DNA from: Escarpia spicata | Lineage: Eukaryota > Annelida > Polychaeta > Sabellida > Siboglinidae | NCBI GenBank assembly: GCA_963995525.1 | Contig: CAXEFP010000902.1 | Location: 682,001-746,000, forward strand | Direction of reading: 5' to 3' | DNA length: 64,000 nt | In this document: piece after piece, positions 37,805 through 50,763 of the stretch | Layout of the letters: every line of letters begins with the position of its first letter | Position numbering within the stretch: position 1 is the stretch's first letter | The notes under the pieces: generated by a model | The model's database searches: none | The model's input: only the letters and a program-made list of their open reading frames with translations | What the model was told of the DNA's origin: nothing | Made by a program: the position numbers and the translations under genes

Positions 37805-40800
37805 TTGTCTAAAGCAGCAGTACATTCAGTACTCACGAGACAAACATGTCCCATATCAAAGTGTTCGAACAACATTTATGCATATCACAGAAAACGGTAT
37901 GTTAAGTGCACTTTTTCGGCAGACGGATCCTGAATGTGGTCTTACCCCAAATAGATGTTCTGCATGTTACAAATCTTCACGAAGGCTAGACTGATATCAA
38001 GCTACACACATAACTAGATTAACCACAAATGGGAATGCATATTACCGTTTTATCTCCGTCACGTAAGTTACAAGAACATATTACGTAAGTTATAGGTGAG
38101 AAAACTCATCCCCATTTGATGTTTTATCTTGTCTAAAGCAGCAGTACATTCAGTACTCACGAGACAACCATGTCCCATATCAAAGTGTTCGAAAAAAATT
38201 TATGCATATCACAGCAAAACGGTATTTGTAGTGCACTTTTTTCGGCGGACGGATCCTAATGTGGTCTTACCCCAAATAGATGTTTTGCATGTTACAAATC
38301 TTCACGAAGGCTAGACTGATATCAAGCTACACACATAGCTATATTAATCACAAACGGGAATGCATGTTACCGTTTTATCTCCGTCACGTAAGTTACAAGA
38401 ACATATTACGTAAGTTATAGGTGTGAAAACTCATCCCCATTTGATGTTTTATCTTGTCTAAAGCAGCAGTACATTCAGTACTCACGAGACAACCATGTCC
38501 CATATCAAAGTGTTCGAACAAAATTTATGCATATCACAGCAAAACGGTATTTGTAGTGCACTTTTTTCGGCGGACGGATCCTAATGTGGTCTTACCCCAA
38601 ATAGATGTTTTGCATGTTACAAATCTTCACGAAGGCTAGACTGATATCAAGCTATACACATAACTAGATTAATCACAAATAGGAATGCATGTTACCGTTT
38701 TATCTCCGTCATGTAAGTTACAAGAACATATTACGTAAGTTATAGTTGTGAAAACTCATCCCCATTTGATGTTTTATTTTTTCTAAAGCAGCAGAACATT
38801 CAGTACTCACGAGACAAACATGTCCCATGTCAAAGTGTTCGAACACAATTAATGCATATCACAGCAAAACGGTATTTGTAGTGCATTTTTTTCGGTGGAC
38901 GGATCCTTAATGTGGTCTTACCCCAAATATATGTTTTGCATGTTACAAATCTTCACGAAGGCTAGACTGATATCAAGCTACACACATAACTATATTAACC
39001 ACAAACGGGAATGCATGTTACCGTTTTATCTCCGTCACGTAAGTTACAAGAACATATTACGTAAGTTGTAGGTGTGAAAACTCATCCACATTTGATGTTT
39101 TATATTGTCTAAAGCAGCAGTACATTCAGTACTCACGAGACAAACATGTCCCATATCAAAGTGTTCAAACAAAATTTATGCATATCACAGAAAACGGTAT
39201 ATTAAGTGCACTTTTTCGGCAGACGGATCCTGAATGTGGTCTTACCCCAAATAGATGTTTTGCAGGTTACAAAACTTCACGAAGGCTAGACTGATATCAA
39301 GCCACACACATAACTAGATTAGCCACACATGGGAATGCATGTTACCGTTTTATCTCCGTCACGTAAGTTACAAGAACATATTACGTAAGTTATAGGTGTG
39401 AAAACTCATCCCCATTTGATGTTTTATCTTGTCTAAAGCAGCAGTACATTCAGTACTCACGAGACAAACATGTCCCATATCAAAGTGTTCGAACAACATT
39501 TATGCATATCACAGAAAACGGTATGTTAAGTGCACTTTTTCGGCAGACGGATCCTGAATGTGGTCTTACCCCAAATAGATGTTCTGCATGTTACAAATCT
39601 TCACGAAGGCTAGACTGATATCAAGCTACACACATAACTAGATTAACCACAAATGGGAATGCATATTACCGTTTTATCTCCGTCACGTAAGTTACAAGAA
39701 CATATTACGTAAGTTATAGGTGAGAAAACTCATCCCCATTTGATGTTTTATCTTGTCTAAAGCAGCAGTACATTCAGTACTCACGAGACAACCATGTCCC
39801 ATATCAAAGTGTTCGAACAAAATTTATGCATATCACAGCAAAACGGTATTTGTAGTGCACTTTTTTCGGCGGACGGATCCTAATGTGGTCTTACCCCAAA
39901 TAGATGTTTTGCATGTTACAAATCTTCACGAAGGCTAGACTGATATCAAGCTACACACATAGCTATATTAATCACAAACGGGAATGCATGTTACCGTTTT
40001 ATCTCCGTCACGTAAGTTACAAGAACATATTACGTAAGTTATAGGTGTGAAAACTCATCCACATTTGATGTTTTATATTGTCTAAAGCAGCAGTACATTC
40101 AGCACTCACGAGACAAACATGTCCTATATCAAAGTGTTCAAACAAAATTTATGCATATCACAGAAAACGGTATATTAAGTGCACTTTTTCGGCAGACGGA
40201 TCCTGAATGTGGTCTTACCCCAAATAGATGTTCTGCATGGTACAAATCTTCACGAAGGCTAGACTTATATCAAGCTACACACATAACTATATTAACCACA
40301 AACGGGAATGCATGTTACCGTTTTATCTCCGTCACTTAAGTTACAAGAACATATTACGTAAGTTATAGGTGTGAAAACTTATCCCCATTTGATGTTTTAT
40401 CTTGTCTAAAGCAGCAGTACATTCAGTACTCACGAGACAAACATGTCCCATGTCAAAGTGTTCGAACAAAATGTATGCATATAACAGCAAAACGGTATTT
40501 GTAGTGCACTTTTTTTGGCGGACGGATCCTTAATGTGGTCTTACCCCAAATAGATGTTCTGCATGGTACAAATCTTCACGAAGGCTAGACTTATATCAAG
40601 CTACACACATAACTATATTAACCACAAACGGGAATGCATGTTACCGTTTTATCTCCGTCACTTAAGTTACAAGAACATATTACGTAAGTTATAGGTGTGA
40701 AAACTCATCCCCATTTGATGTTTTATCTTGTCTAAAGCAGCAGTACATTCAGTACTCACGAGACAAACATGTCCCATGTCAAAGTGTTCGAACAAAATGT

Positions 40801-42323
40801 ATGCATATAACAGCAAAACGGTATTTGTAGTGCACTTTTTTTGGCGGACGGATCCTTAATGTGGTCTTACCCCAAATCTATGTTTTGCATGTTACAAATC
40901 TTCACGAAGGCTAGACTGTTATCAAGCTACACACATAAATAGATTAACCACAAATGGGAATGCATGTTACCGTTTTATCTCCGTCACGTAAGTTACAAGA
41001 ACATATTACGTAAGTTATAGGTGTGAAAACTCATCCCCATTTGATGTTTTATCTTGTCTAAAGGAGCAGTACGTTCAGTACTCACGAGACAAACATGTCC
41101 CATGTCAAAGTGTTCGAACAAAATTTATGCATTTCACAGCAAAACGGTATTTGTAGTGCATTTTTTTTGGCGGACGGATCCTTAATGTAGTCTTACCCCA
41201 AATATAAGTTTTGCATGTTACAAATCTTCACGAAGGCTAAACTGTTATCAAGCTACACACATAATTAGATTAACCACAAATGGGAATGCATGTTACCGTT
41301 TTATCTCCGTCACGTAAGTTACAAAAACATATTACGTAAGTTATAGGTGTGAAAACTAATCCCCATTTGATGTTTTATCTAGTCTATAGCAGCAGTACAT
41401 TCAGTACTCACGAGACAAACATGTCCCATGTCAAAGTGTTCGAACAAAATTTATGCATATCACAGAAAACGGTATTTGTAGTGCACTTTTTTCGGCGGAC
41501 GGATCCTTAATGTGTTCTTACCCCAAATAGATGTTTTGCAGGTTACAAAACTTCACGAAGGCTAGACTGATATCAAGCCACACACATAACTAGATTAGCC
41601 ACACATGGGAATGCATGTTACCGTTTTATCTCCGTCACGTAAGTTACAAGAACATATTACGTAAGTTATAGGTGTGAAAACTCATCCCCATTTGATGTTT
41701 TATCTTGTCTAAAGCACCAGTACATTCAGTACTCACGAGACAAACATGTCCCATATCAAAGTGTTCGAACAAAATTTATGCATATCACAGAAAACGGTAT
41801 GTTAAGTGCACTTTTTCGGCAGACGGATCCTGAATGTGGTCTTACCCCAAATAGATGTTCTGCATGTTACAAATCTTCACGAAGGCTAGACTGATATCAA
41901 GCTACACACATAACTAGATTAACCACAAATGGGAATGCATATTACCGTTTTATCTCCGTCACGTAAGTTACAAGAACATATTACGTAAGTTATAGGTGAG
42001 AAAACTCATCCCCATTTGATGTTTTATCTTGTCTAAAGCAGCAGTACATTCAGTACTCACGAGACAACCATGTCCCATATCAAAGTGTTCGAACAAAATT
42101 TATGCATATCACAGCAAAACGGTATTTGTAGTGCACTTTTTTCGGCGGACGGATCCTAATGTGGTCTTACCCCAAATAGATGTTTTGCATGTTACAAATC
42201 TTCACGAAGGCTAGACTGATATCAAGCTACACACATAGCTATATTAACCACAAACGGGAATGCATGTTACCGTTTTATCTCCGTCACGTAAGTTACAAGA
42301 ACATATTACGTAAGTTATAGGTG
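37805..42323 (+). repeat. 26-monomer-offset copy (8448 bp) of 29357-33875
   Basis: About 4.5 kb repeating 29357-33875 in the same order. Shared marks include AAATAGGAATGC, GTTATAGTTGTG, CGGTGGACGG, CAGCACTCACG and AAATCTATG. Private differences include CGAAAAAAATTT at 38200 (CGAACAAAATTT in the source) and TTTTTTCTAAAGC at 38775. The match stops at 42324 (GGTGAG versus GGTGTG). With the 5848-bp and 3249-bp events, this region holds three overlapping layers of amplification. Confidence 0.83.
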
Positions 42324-43949
42324 AGAAAACTCATCCCCATTTGATGTTTTATCTTGTCTAAAGCAGCAGTACATTCAGTACTCACGAGACAAACATGTCC
42401 CATGTCAAAGTGTTCGAACAAAATGTATGCATATAACAGCAAAACGGTATTTGTAGTGCACTTTTTTTGGCGGACGGATCCTTAATGTGGTCTTACCCCA
42501 AATCTATGTTTTGCATGTTACAAATCTTCACGAAGGCTAGACTGTTATCAAGCTACACACATAAATAGATTAACCACAAATGGGAATGCATGTTACCGTT
42601 TTATCTCCGTCACGTAAGTTACAAGAACATATTACGTAAGTTATAGGTGTGAAAACTCATCCCCATTTGATGTTTTATCTTGTCTAAAGGAGCAGTACGT
42701 TCAGTACTCACGAGACAAACATGTCCCATGTCAAAGTGTTCGAACAAAATTTATGCATTTCACAGCAAAACGGTATTTGTAGTGCATTTTTTTTGGCGGA
42801 CGGATCCTTAATGTAGTCTTACCCCAAATATAAGTTTTGCATGTTACAAATCTTCACGAAGGCTAAACTGTTATCAAGCTACACACATAATTAGATTAAC
42901 CACAAATGGGAATGCATGTTACCGTTTTATCTCCGTCACGTAAGTTACAAAAACATATTACGTAAGTTATAGGTGTGAAAACTAATCCCCATTTGATGTT
43001 TTATCTAGTCTATAGCAGCAGTACATTCAGTACTCACGAGACAAACATGTCCCATGTCAAAGTGTTCGAACAAAATTTATGCATATCACAGAAAACGGTA
43101 TTTGTAGTGCACTTTTTTCGGCGGACGGATCCTTAATGTGTTCTTACCCCAAATAGATGTTTTGCAGGTTACAAAACTTCACGAAGGCTAGACTGATATC
43201 AAGCCACACACATAACTAGATTAGCCACACATGGGAATGCATGTTACCGTTTTATCTCCGTCACGTAAGTTACAAGAACATATTACGTAAGTTATAGGTG
43301 TGAAAACTCATCCCCATTTGATGTTTTATCTTGTCTAAAGCACCAGTACATTCAGTACTCACGAGACAAACATGTCCCATATCAAAGTGTTCGAACAAAA
43401 TTTATGCATATCACAGAAAACGGTATGTTAAGTGCACTTTTTCGGCAGACGGATCCTGAATGTGGTCTTACCCCAAATAGATGTTCTGCATGTTACAAAT
43501 CTTCACGAAGGCTAGACTGATATCAAGCTACACACATAACTAGATTAACCACAAATGGGAATGCATATTACCGTTTTATCTCCGTCACGTAAGTTACAAG
43601 AACATATTACGTAAGTTATAGGTGAGAAAACTCATCCCCATTTGATGTTTTATCTTGTCTAAAGCAGCAGTACATTCAGTACTCACGAGACAACCATGTC
43701 CCATATCAAAGTGTTCGAACAAAATTTATGCATATCACAGCAAAACGGTATTTGTAGTGCACTTTTTTCGGCGGACGGATCCTAATGTGGTCTTACCCCA
43801 AATAGATGTTTTGCATGTTACAAATCTTCACGAAGGCTAGACTGATATCAAGCTACACACATAGCTATATTAACCACAAACGGGAATGCATGTTACCGTT
43901 TTATCTCCGTCACGTAAGTTACAAGAACATATTACGTAAGTTATAGGTG
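40698..43949 (+). repeat. 5-monomer (1626-bp) tandem duplication in the 325-bp array
   Basis: 40698-42323 and 42324-43949 are adjacent and match at an offset of 1626 bp. Examples are ATGCATATAACAGC (40801, 42427), AAATCTATG (40875, 42501), TAGTCTTACC (41187, 42813), GTCTATAGCAGC (41383, 43009) and TGTGTTCTTACC (41511, 43137). The junction coincides with the right end of the 8448-bp-offset copy, so that event and this one may be linked. Confidence 0.82.
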
Positions 43950-46900
43950 TGAAAACTCATCCACATTTGATGTTTTATATTGTCTAAAGCAGCAGTACAT
44001 TCAGTACTCACGAGACAAACATGTCCTATATCAAAGTGTTCAAACAAAATTTATGCATATCACAGAAAACGGTATTTTAAGTGCACTTTTTCGGCAGACG
44101 GATCCTGAATGTGGTCTTACCCCAAATAGATGTTCTGCATGGTACAAATCTTCACGAAGGCTAGACTTATATCAAGCTACACACATAACTATATTAACCA
44201 CAAACGGGAATGCATGTTACCGTTTTATCTCCGTCACTCAAGTTACAAGAACATATTACGTAAGTTATAGGTGTGAAAACTCATCCCCATTTGATGTTTT
44301 ATCTTGTCTAAAGCAGCAGTACATTCAGTACTCACGAGACAAACATGTCCCATGTCAAAGTGTTCGAACAAAATGTATGCATATAACAGCAAAACGGTAT
44401 TTGTAGTGCACTTTTTTTGGCGGACGGAACGTTAATGTGGTCTTACCCCAAATAGATGTTCTGCATGGTACAAATCTTCACGAAGGCTAGACTTATATCA
44501 AGCTACACACATAACTATATTAACCACAAACGGGAATGCATGTTACCGTTTTATCTCCGTCACTTAAGTTACAAGAACATATTACGTAAGTCATAGGTGT
44601 GAAAACTCATCCCCATTTGATGTTTTATCTTGTCTAAAGCAGCAGTACATTCAGTACTCACGAGACAAACATGTCCCATGTCAAAGTGTTCGAACAAAAT
44701 GTATGCATATAACAGCAAAACGGTATTTGTAGTGCACTTTTTTTGGCGGACGGATCCTTAATGTGGTCTTACCCCAAATATATGTTTTGCATGTTACAAA
44801 TCTTCACGAAGGCTAGACTGTTATCAAGCTACACACATAACTAGATTAACCACAAATGGGAATGCATGTTACCGTTTTATCTCCGTCACGTAAGTTACAA
44901 GAACATATTACGTAAGTTATAGGTGTGAAAACTCATCCCCATTTGATGTTTTATCTTGTCTAAAGCAGCAGTACATTCAGTACTCACGAGACAAACATGT
45001 CCCATATCAAAGTGTTCGAACAAAATTTATGCATATCACAGAAAACGGTATGTTAAGTGCACTTTTTCGGCAGACGGATCCTGAATGTGGTCTTACCCCA
45101 AATAGATGTTCTGCATGTTACAAATCTTCACGAAGGCTAGACTGATATCAAGCTACACACATAACTAGATTAACCACAAATGGGAATGCATATTACCGTT
45201 TTATCTCCGTCATGTAAGTTACAAGAACATATTACGTAAGTTATAGGTGAGAAAACTCATCCCCATTTGATGTTTTATCTTGTCTAAAGCAGCAGTACAT
45301 TCAATACTCACGAGACAACCATGTCCCATATCAAAGTGTTCGAACAAAATTTATGCATATCACAGCAAAACGGTATTTGTTGTGCACTTTTTTCGGCGGA
45401 CGGATCCTAATGTGATCTTACCCCAAATAGATGTTTTGCATGTTACAAATCTTCACGAAGGCTAGACTGATATCAAGCTACACACATAACTAGATTAATC
45501 ACAAATGGGAATGCATGTTACCGTTTTATCTCCGTCATGTAAGTTACAAGAACATATTACGTAAGTTATAGTTGTGAAAACTCATCCCCATTTGATGTTT
45601 TATTTTGTCTAAAGCAGCAGAACATTCAGTACTCACGAGAGAAACATGTCCCATGTCAAAGTGTTCGAACACAATTTAAGCATATCACAGCAAAACGGTA
45701 TTTGTAGTGCATTTTTTTCAGCGGACCGATCCTTAATGTGGTCTTACCCCAAATATATGTTTTGCATGTAACAAATCTTCACGAAGGTTAGACTGATAAC
45801 AAGCTACACACATAACTAGATTAACCACAAATGGGAATGCATGTTACCGTTTTATCTCCGTCACGTAAGTTACAAGAACATATTACGTAAGTTATAGGTG
45901 CGAAAACTCATCCCCATTTGATGTTTTATTTTGTCTAAAGCAGCAGTACATTCAGTACTCAAGAGACAAATATGTCCCATATCAAAGTGTTCGAACAAAA
46001 TGTATGCATATCACAGAAAACGGTATGTTAAGTGCACTTTTTCGGCAGACGGATCCTGAATGTGGTCTTACCCCAAATAGATGTTCTGCATGTTACAAAT
46101 CTTCACGAAGGTTAGACTGATAACAAGCTACACACATAACTAGATTAATCACAAATGGGAATGCATGTTACCGTTTTATCTCCGTCATGTAAGTTACAAG
46201 AACATATTACGTAAGTTATAGTTGTGAAAAATCATCCCCATTTGATGTTTTATTTTGTCTAAAGCAGCACAACATCCAGTACTCACGAGACAAACATGTC
46301 CCATGTCAAAGTGTTCGAACAAAATTTATGAATTTCACAGCAAAACGGTATTTGTAGTGCACTTTTTTCAGCGGACGGATCCTTAATGTGGTCTTACCCC
46401 AAATATATGTTTTGCATGTAACAAATCTTCACGAAGGTTAGACTGATAACAAGCTACACACAAAACTAGATTAACCACAAATAGGAATGCATGTTACCGT
46501 TTTATCTCCGTCACGTAAGTTACAAGAACATATTACGTAAGTTATAGTTGTGAAAACTCATCCCTATTTGATGTTTTATTTTGTCTAAAGCAGCAGTACA
46601 TTCAGTACTCACGAGACAAACATGTCCCATATCAAAGTGTTCGAACACAATTAATGCATATCACAGCAAAACGGTATTTGTAGTGCACTTTTTTCGGCGG
46701 ACGGATCCTTAATGTGGTCTTACCCCAAATATATGTTTTGCATGTTACAAATCTTCACGAAGGTTAGACTGAAATCAAGCTACACACATAACTATATTAA
46801 CCACAAACGGGAATGCATGTTACCGTTTTATCTCCGTCACTCAAGTTACAAGAACATATTACGTAAGTTATAGGTGTGAAAACTCATCCCCATTTGATGT

Positions 46901-49900
46901 TTTATCTTGTCTAAAGCAGCAGTACATTCAGTACTCACGAGACAAACATGTCCCATGTCAAAGTGTTCGAACAAAATGTATGCATATAACAGCAAAACGG
47001 TATTTGTAGTGCACTTTTTTTGGCGGACGGATCCTTAATGTGGTCTTACCCCAAATAGATGTTCTGCATGGTACAAATCTTCACGAAGGCTAGACTTATA
47101 TCAAGCTACACACATAACTATATTAACCACAAACGGGAATGCATGTTACCGTTTTATCTCCGTCACTTAAGTTACAAGAACATATTACGTAAGTTATAGG
47201 TGTGAAAACTCATCCCCATTTGATGTTTTATCTTGTCTAAAGCAGCAGTACATTCATTACTCACGAGACAAACATGTCCTATGTCAAAGTGTTCAAACAA
47301 CATTTATGCATATCACAGAAAACGGTATATTAAGTGCACTTTTTCGGCAGACGGATCCTGAATGTGGTCTTACCCCAAATAGATGTTCTGCATGGTACAA
47401 ATCTTCACGAAGGCTAGACTTATATCAAGCTACACACATAACTATATTAACCACAAACGGGAATGCATGTTACCGTTTTATCTCCGTCACTTAAGTTACA
47501 AGAACATATTACGTAAGTTATAGGTGTGAAAACTCATCCCCATTTGATGTTTTATCTTGTCTAAAGCAGCAGTACATTCAGTACTCACGAGACAAACATG
47601 TCCCATGTCAAAGTGTTCGAACAAAATGTATGCATATAACAGCAAAACGGTATTTGTAGTGCACTTTTTTTGGCGGACGGATCCTTAATGTGGTCTTACC
47701 CCAAATATATGTTTTGCATGTTACAAATCTTCACGAAGGCTAGACTGTTATCAAGCTACACACATAACTAGATTAACCACAAATGGGAATGCATGTTACC
47801 GTTTTATCTCCGTCACGTAAGTTACAAGAACATATTACGTAAGTTATAGGTGTGAAAACTCATCCCCGTTTGATGTTTTATCTTGTCTAAAGGAGCAGTA
47901 CGTTCAGTACTCACGAGACAAACATGTCCCATGTCAAAGTGTTCGAACAAAATTTATGCATTTCACAGCAAAACGGTATTTGTAGTGCATTTTTTTTGGC
48001 GGACGGATCCTTAATGTAGTCTTACCCCAAATATAAGTTTTGCATGTTACAAATCTTCACGAAGGCTAAACTGTTATCAAGCTACATACATAATTAGATT
48101 AACCACAAATGGGAATGCATGTTACCGTTTTATCTCCGTCACGTAAGTTACAAAAACATATTACGTAAGTTATAGGTGTGAAAACTAATCCCCATTTGAT
48201 GTTTTATCTAGTCTATAGCAGCAGTACATTCAGTACTCACGAGACAAACATGTCCCATGTCAAAGTGTTCGAACACAATTTATGCATATCACAGAAAACG
48301 GTATTTGTAGTGCACTTTTTTCGGCGGACGGATCCTTAATGTGGTCTTACCCCAAATAGATGTTTTGCAGGTTACAAAACTTCACGAAGGCTAGACTGAT
48401 ATCAAGCCACACACATAACTAGATTAGCCACACATGGGAATGCATGTTACCGTTTTATCTCCGTCACGTAAGTAACAAGAACATATTACGTAAGTTATAG
48501 GTGTGAAAACTCATCCCCATTTGATGTTTTATCTTGTCTAAAGCAGCAGTACATTCAGTACTCACGAGACAAACATGTCCCATATCAAAGTGTTCGAACA
48601 AAATTTATGCATATCACAGAAAACGGTATGTTAAGTGCACTTTTTCGGCAGACGGATCCTGAATGTGGTCTTACCCCAAATAGATGTTCTGCATGTTACA
48701 AATCTTCACGAAGGCTAGACTGATATCAAGCTACACACATAACTAGATTAACCACAAATGGGAATGCATGTTACCGTTTTATCTCCGTCACGTAAGTAAC
48801 AAGAACATATTACGTAAGTTATAGGTGTGAAAACTCATCCCCATTTGATGTTTTATCTTGTCTAAAGCAGCAGTACATTCAGTACTCACGAGACAAACAT
48901 GTCCCATATCAAAGTGTTCGAACAAAATTTATGCATATCACAGAAAACGGTATGTTAAGTGCACTTTTTCGGCAGACGGATCCTGAATGTGGTCTTACCC
49001 CAAATAGATGTTCTGCATGTTACAAATCTTCACGAAGGCTAGACTGATATCAAGCTACACACATAACTAGATTAACCACAAATGGGAATGCATATTACCG
49101 TTTTATCTCCGTCATGTAAGTTACAAGAACATATTACGTAAGTTATAGGTGAGAAAAATCATCCCCATTTGATGTTTTATCTTGTCTAAAGCAGCAGTAC
49201 ATTCAATACTCACGAGACAACCATGTCCCATATCAAAGTGTTCGAACAAAATTTATGCATATCACAGCAAAACGGTATTTGTAGTGCACTTTTTTCGGCG
49301 GACGGATCCTAATGTGATCTTACCCCAAATAGATGTTCTGCATGTTACAAATCTTCACGAAGGTTAGACTGATAACAAGCTACACACATAACTAGATTAA
49401 TCACAAATGGGAATGCATGTTACCGTTTTATCTCCGTCATGTAAGTTACAAGAACATATTACGTAAGTTATAGTTGTGAAAACTCATCCCCATTTGATGT
49501 TTTATTTTGTCTAAAGCAGCACAACATCCAGTACTCACGAGACAAACATGTCCCATGTCAAAGTGTTCGAACACAATTTAAGCATATCACAGCAAAACGG
49601 TATTTGTAGTGCACTTTTTTCAGCGGACGGATCCTTAATGTGGTCTTACCCCAAATATATGTTTTGCATGTAACAAATCTTCACGAAGGTTAGACTGATA
49701 ACAAGCTACACACAAAACTAGATTAACCACAAATAGGAATGCATGTTACCGTTTTATCTCCGTCACGTAAGTTACAAGAACATATTACGTAAGTTATAGT
49801 TGTGAAAACTCATCCCTATTTGATGTTTTATTTTGTCTAAAGCAGCAGTACATTCAGTACTCACGAGACAAACATGTCCCATATCAAAGTGTTCGAACAC

Positions 49901-50763
49901 AATTAATGCATATCACAGCAAAACGGTATTTGTAGTGCACTTTTTTCGGCGGACGGATCCTTAATGTGGTCTTACCCCAAATATATGTTTTGCATGTTAC
50001 AAATCTTCACGAAGGCTAGACTGAAATCAAGCTACACACATAACTATATTAACCACAAACGGGAATGCATGTTACCGTTTTATCTCCGTCACATAAGTTA
50101 CAAGAACATATTACGTAAGTTATAGGTGTGAAAACTCATCCCCATTTGATGTTTTATCTTGTCTAAAGGAGCAGTACGTTCAGTACTCACGAGACAAACA
50201 TGTCCCATGTCAAAGTGTTCGAACAAAATTTATGCATTTCACAGCAAAACGGTATTTGTAGTGCATTTTTTTTGGCGGACGGATCCTTAATGTAGTCTTA
50301 CCCCAAATATAAGTTTTGCATGTTACAAATCTTCACGAAGGCTAAACTGTTATCAAGCTACACACATAACTAGATTAGCCATACATGGGAATGCATGTTA
50401 CCGTTTTATCTCCGTCACGTAAGTAACAAGAACATATTACGTAAGTTATAGGTGTGAAAACTCATCCCCATTTGATGTTTTATCTTGTCTAAAGCAGCAG
50501 TACATTCAGTACTCACGAGACAAACATGTCCCATATCAAAGTGTTCGAACAAAATTTATGCATATCACAGAAAACGGTATGTTAAGTGCACTTTTTCGGC
50601 AGACGGATCCTGAATGTGGTCTTACCCCAAATAGATGTTCTGCATGTTACAAATCTTCACGAAGGCTAGACTGATATCAAGCTACACACATAACTAGATT
50701 AACCACAAATGGGAATGCATATTACCGTTTTATCTCCGTCATGTAAGTTACAAGAACATATTA
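43950..50763 (+). repeat. 325-bp array, mixed-order segment
   Basis: About 21 monomers with no single long duplication. 43950-44420 resembles 37125-37595 (offset 6825 bp, 21 monomers). About 1.3 kb from 45250 resembles the sequence from about 50780 (offset 5529 bp, 17 monomers), sharing CACGAGAGAAAC and the variant CGGACCGATCC, which destroys GGATCC. Subtypes here include GGTTAGACTGATAACAAG, CTCAAGAGACAAATATG and CAACATCCAGTAC. It has more private changes than 22-44 kb. No gene or other element was seen. Confidence 0.75.
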
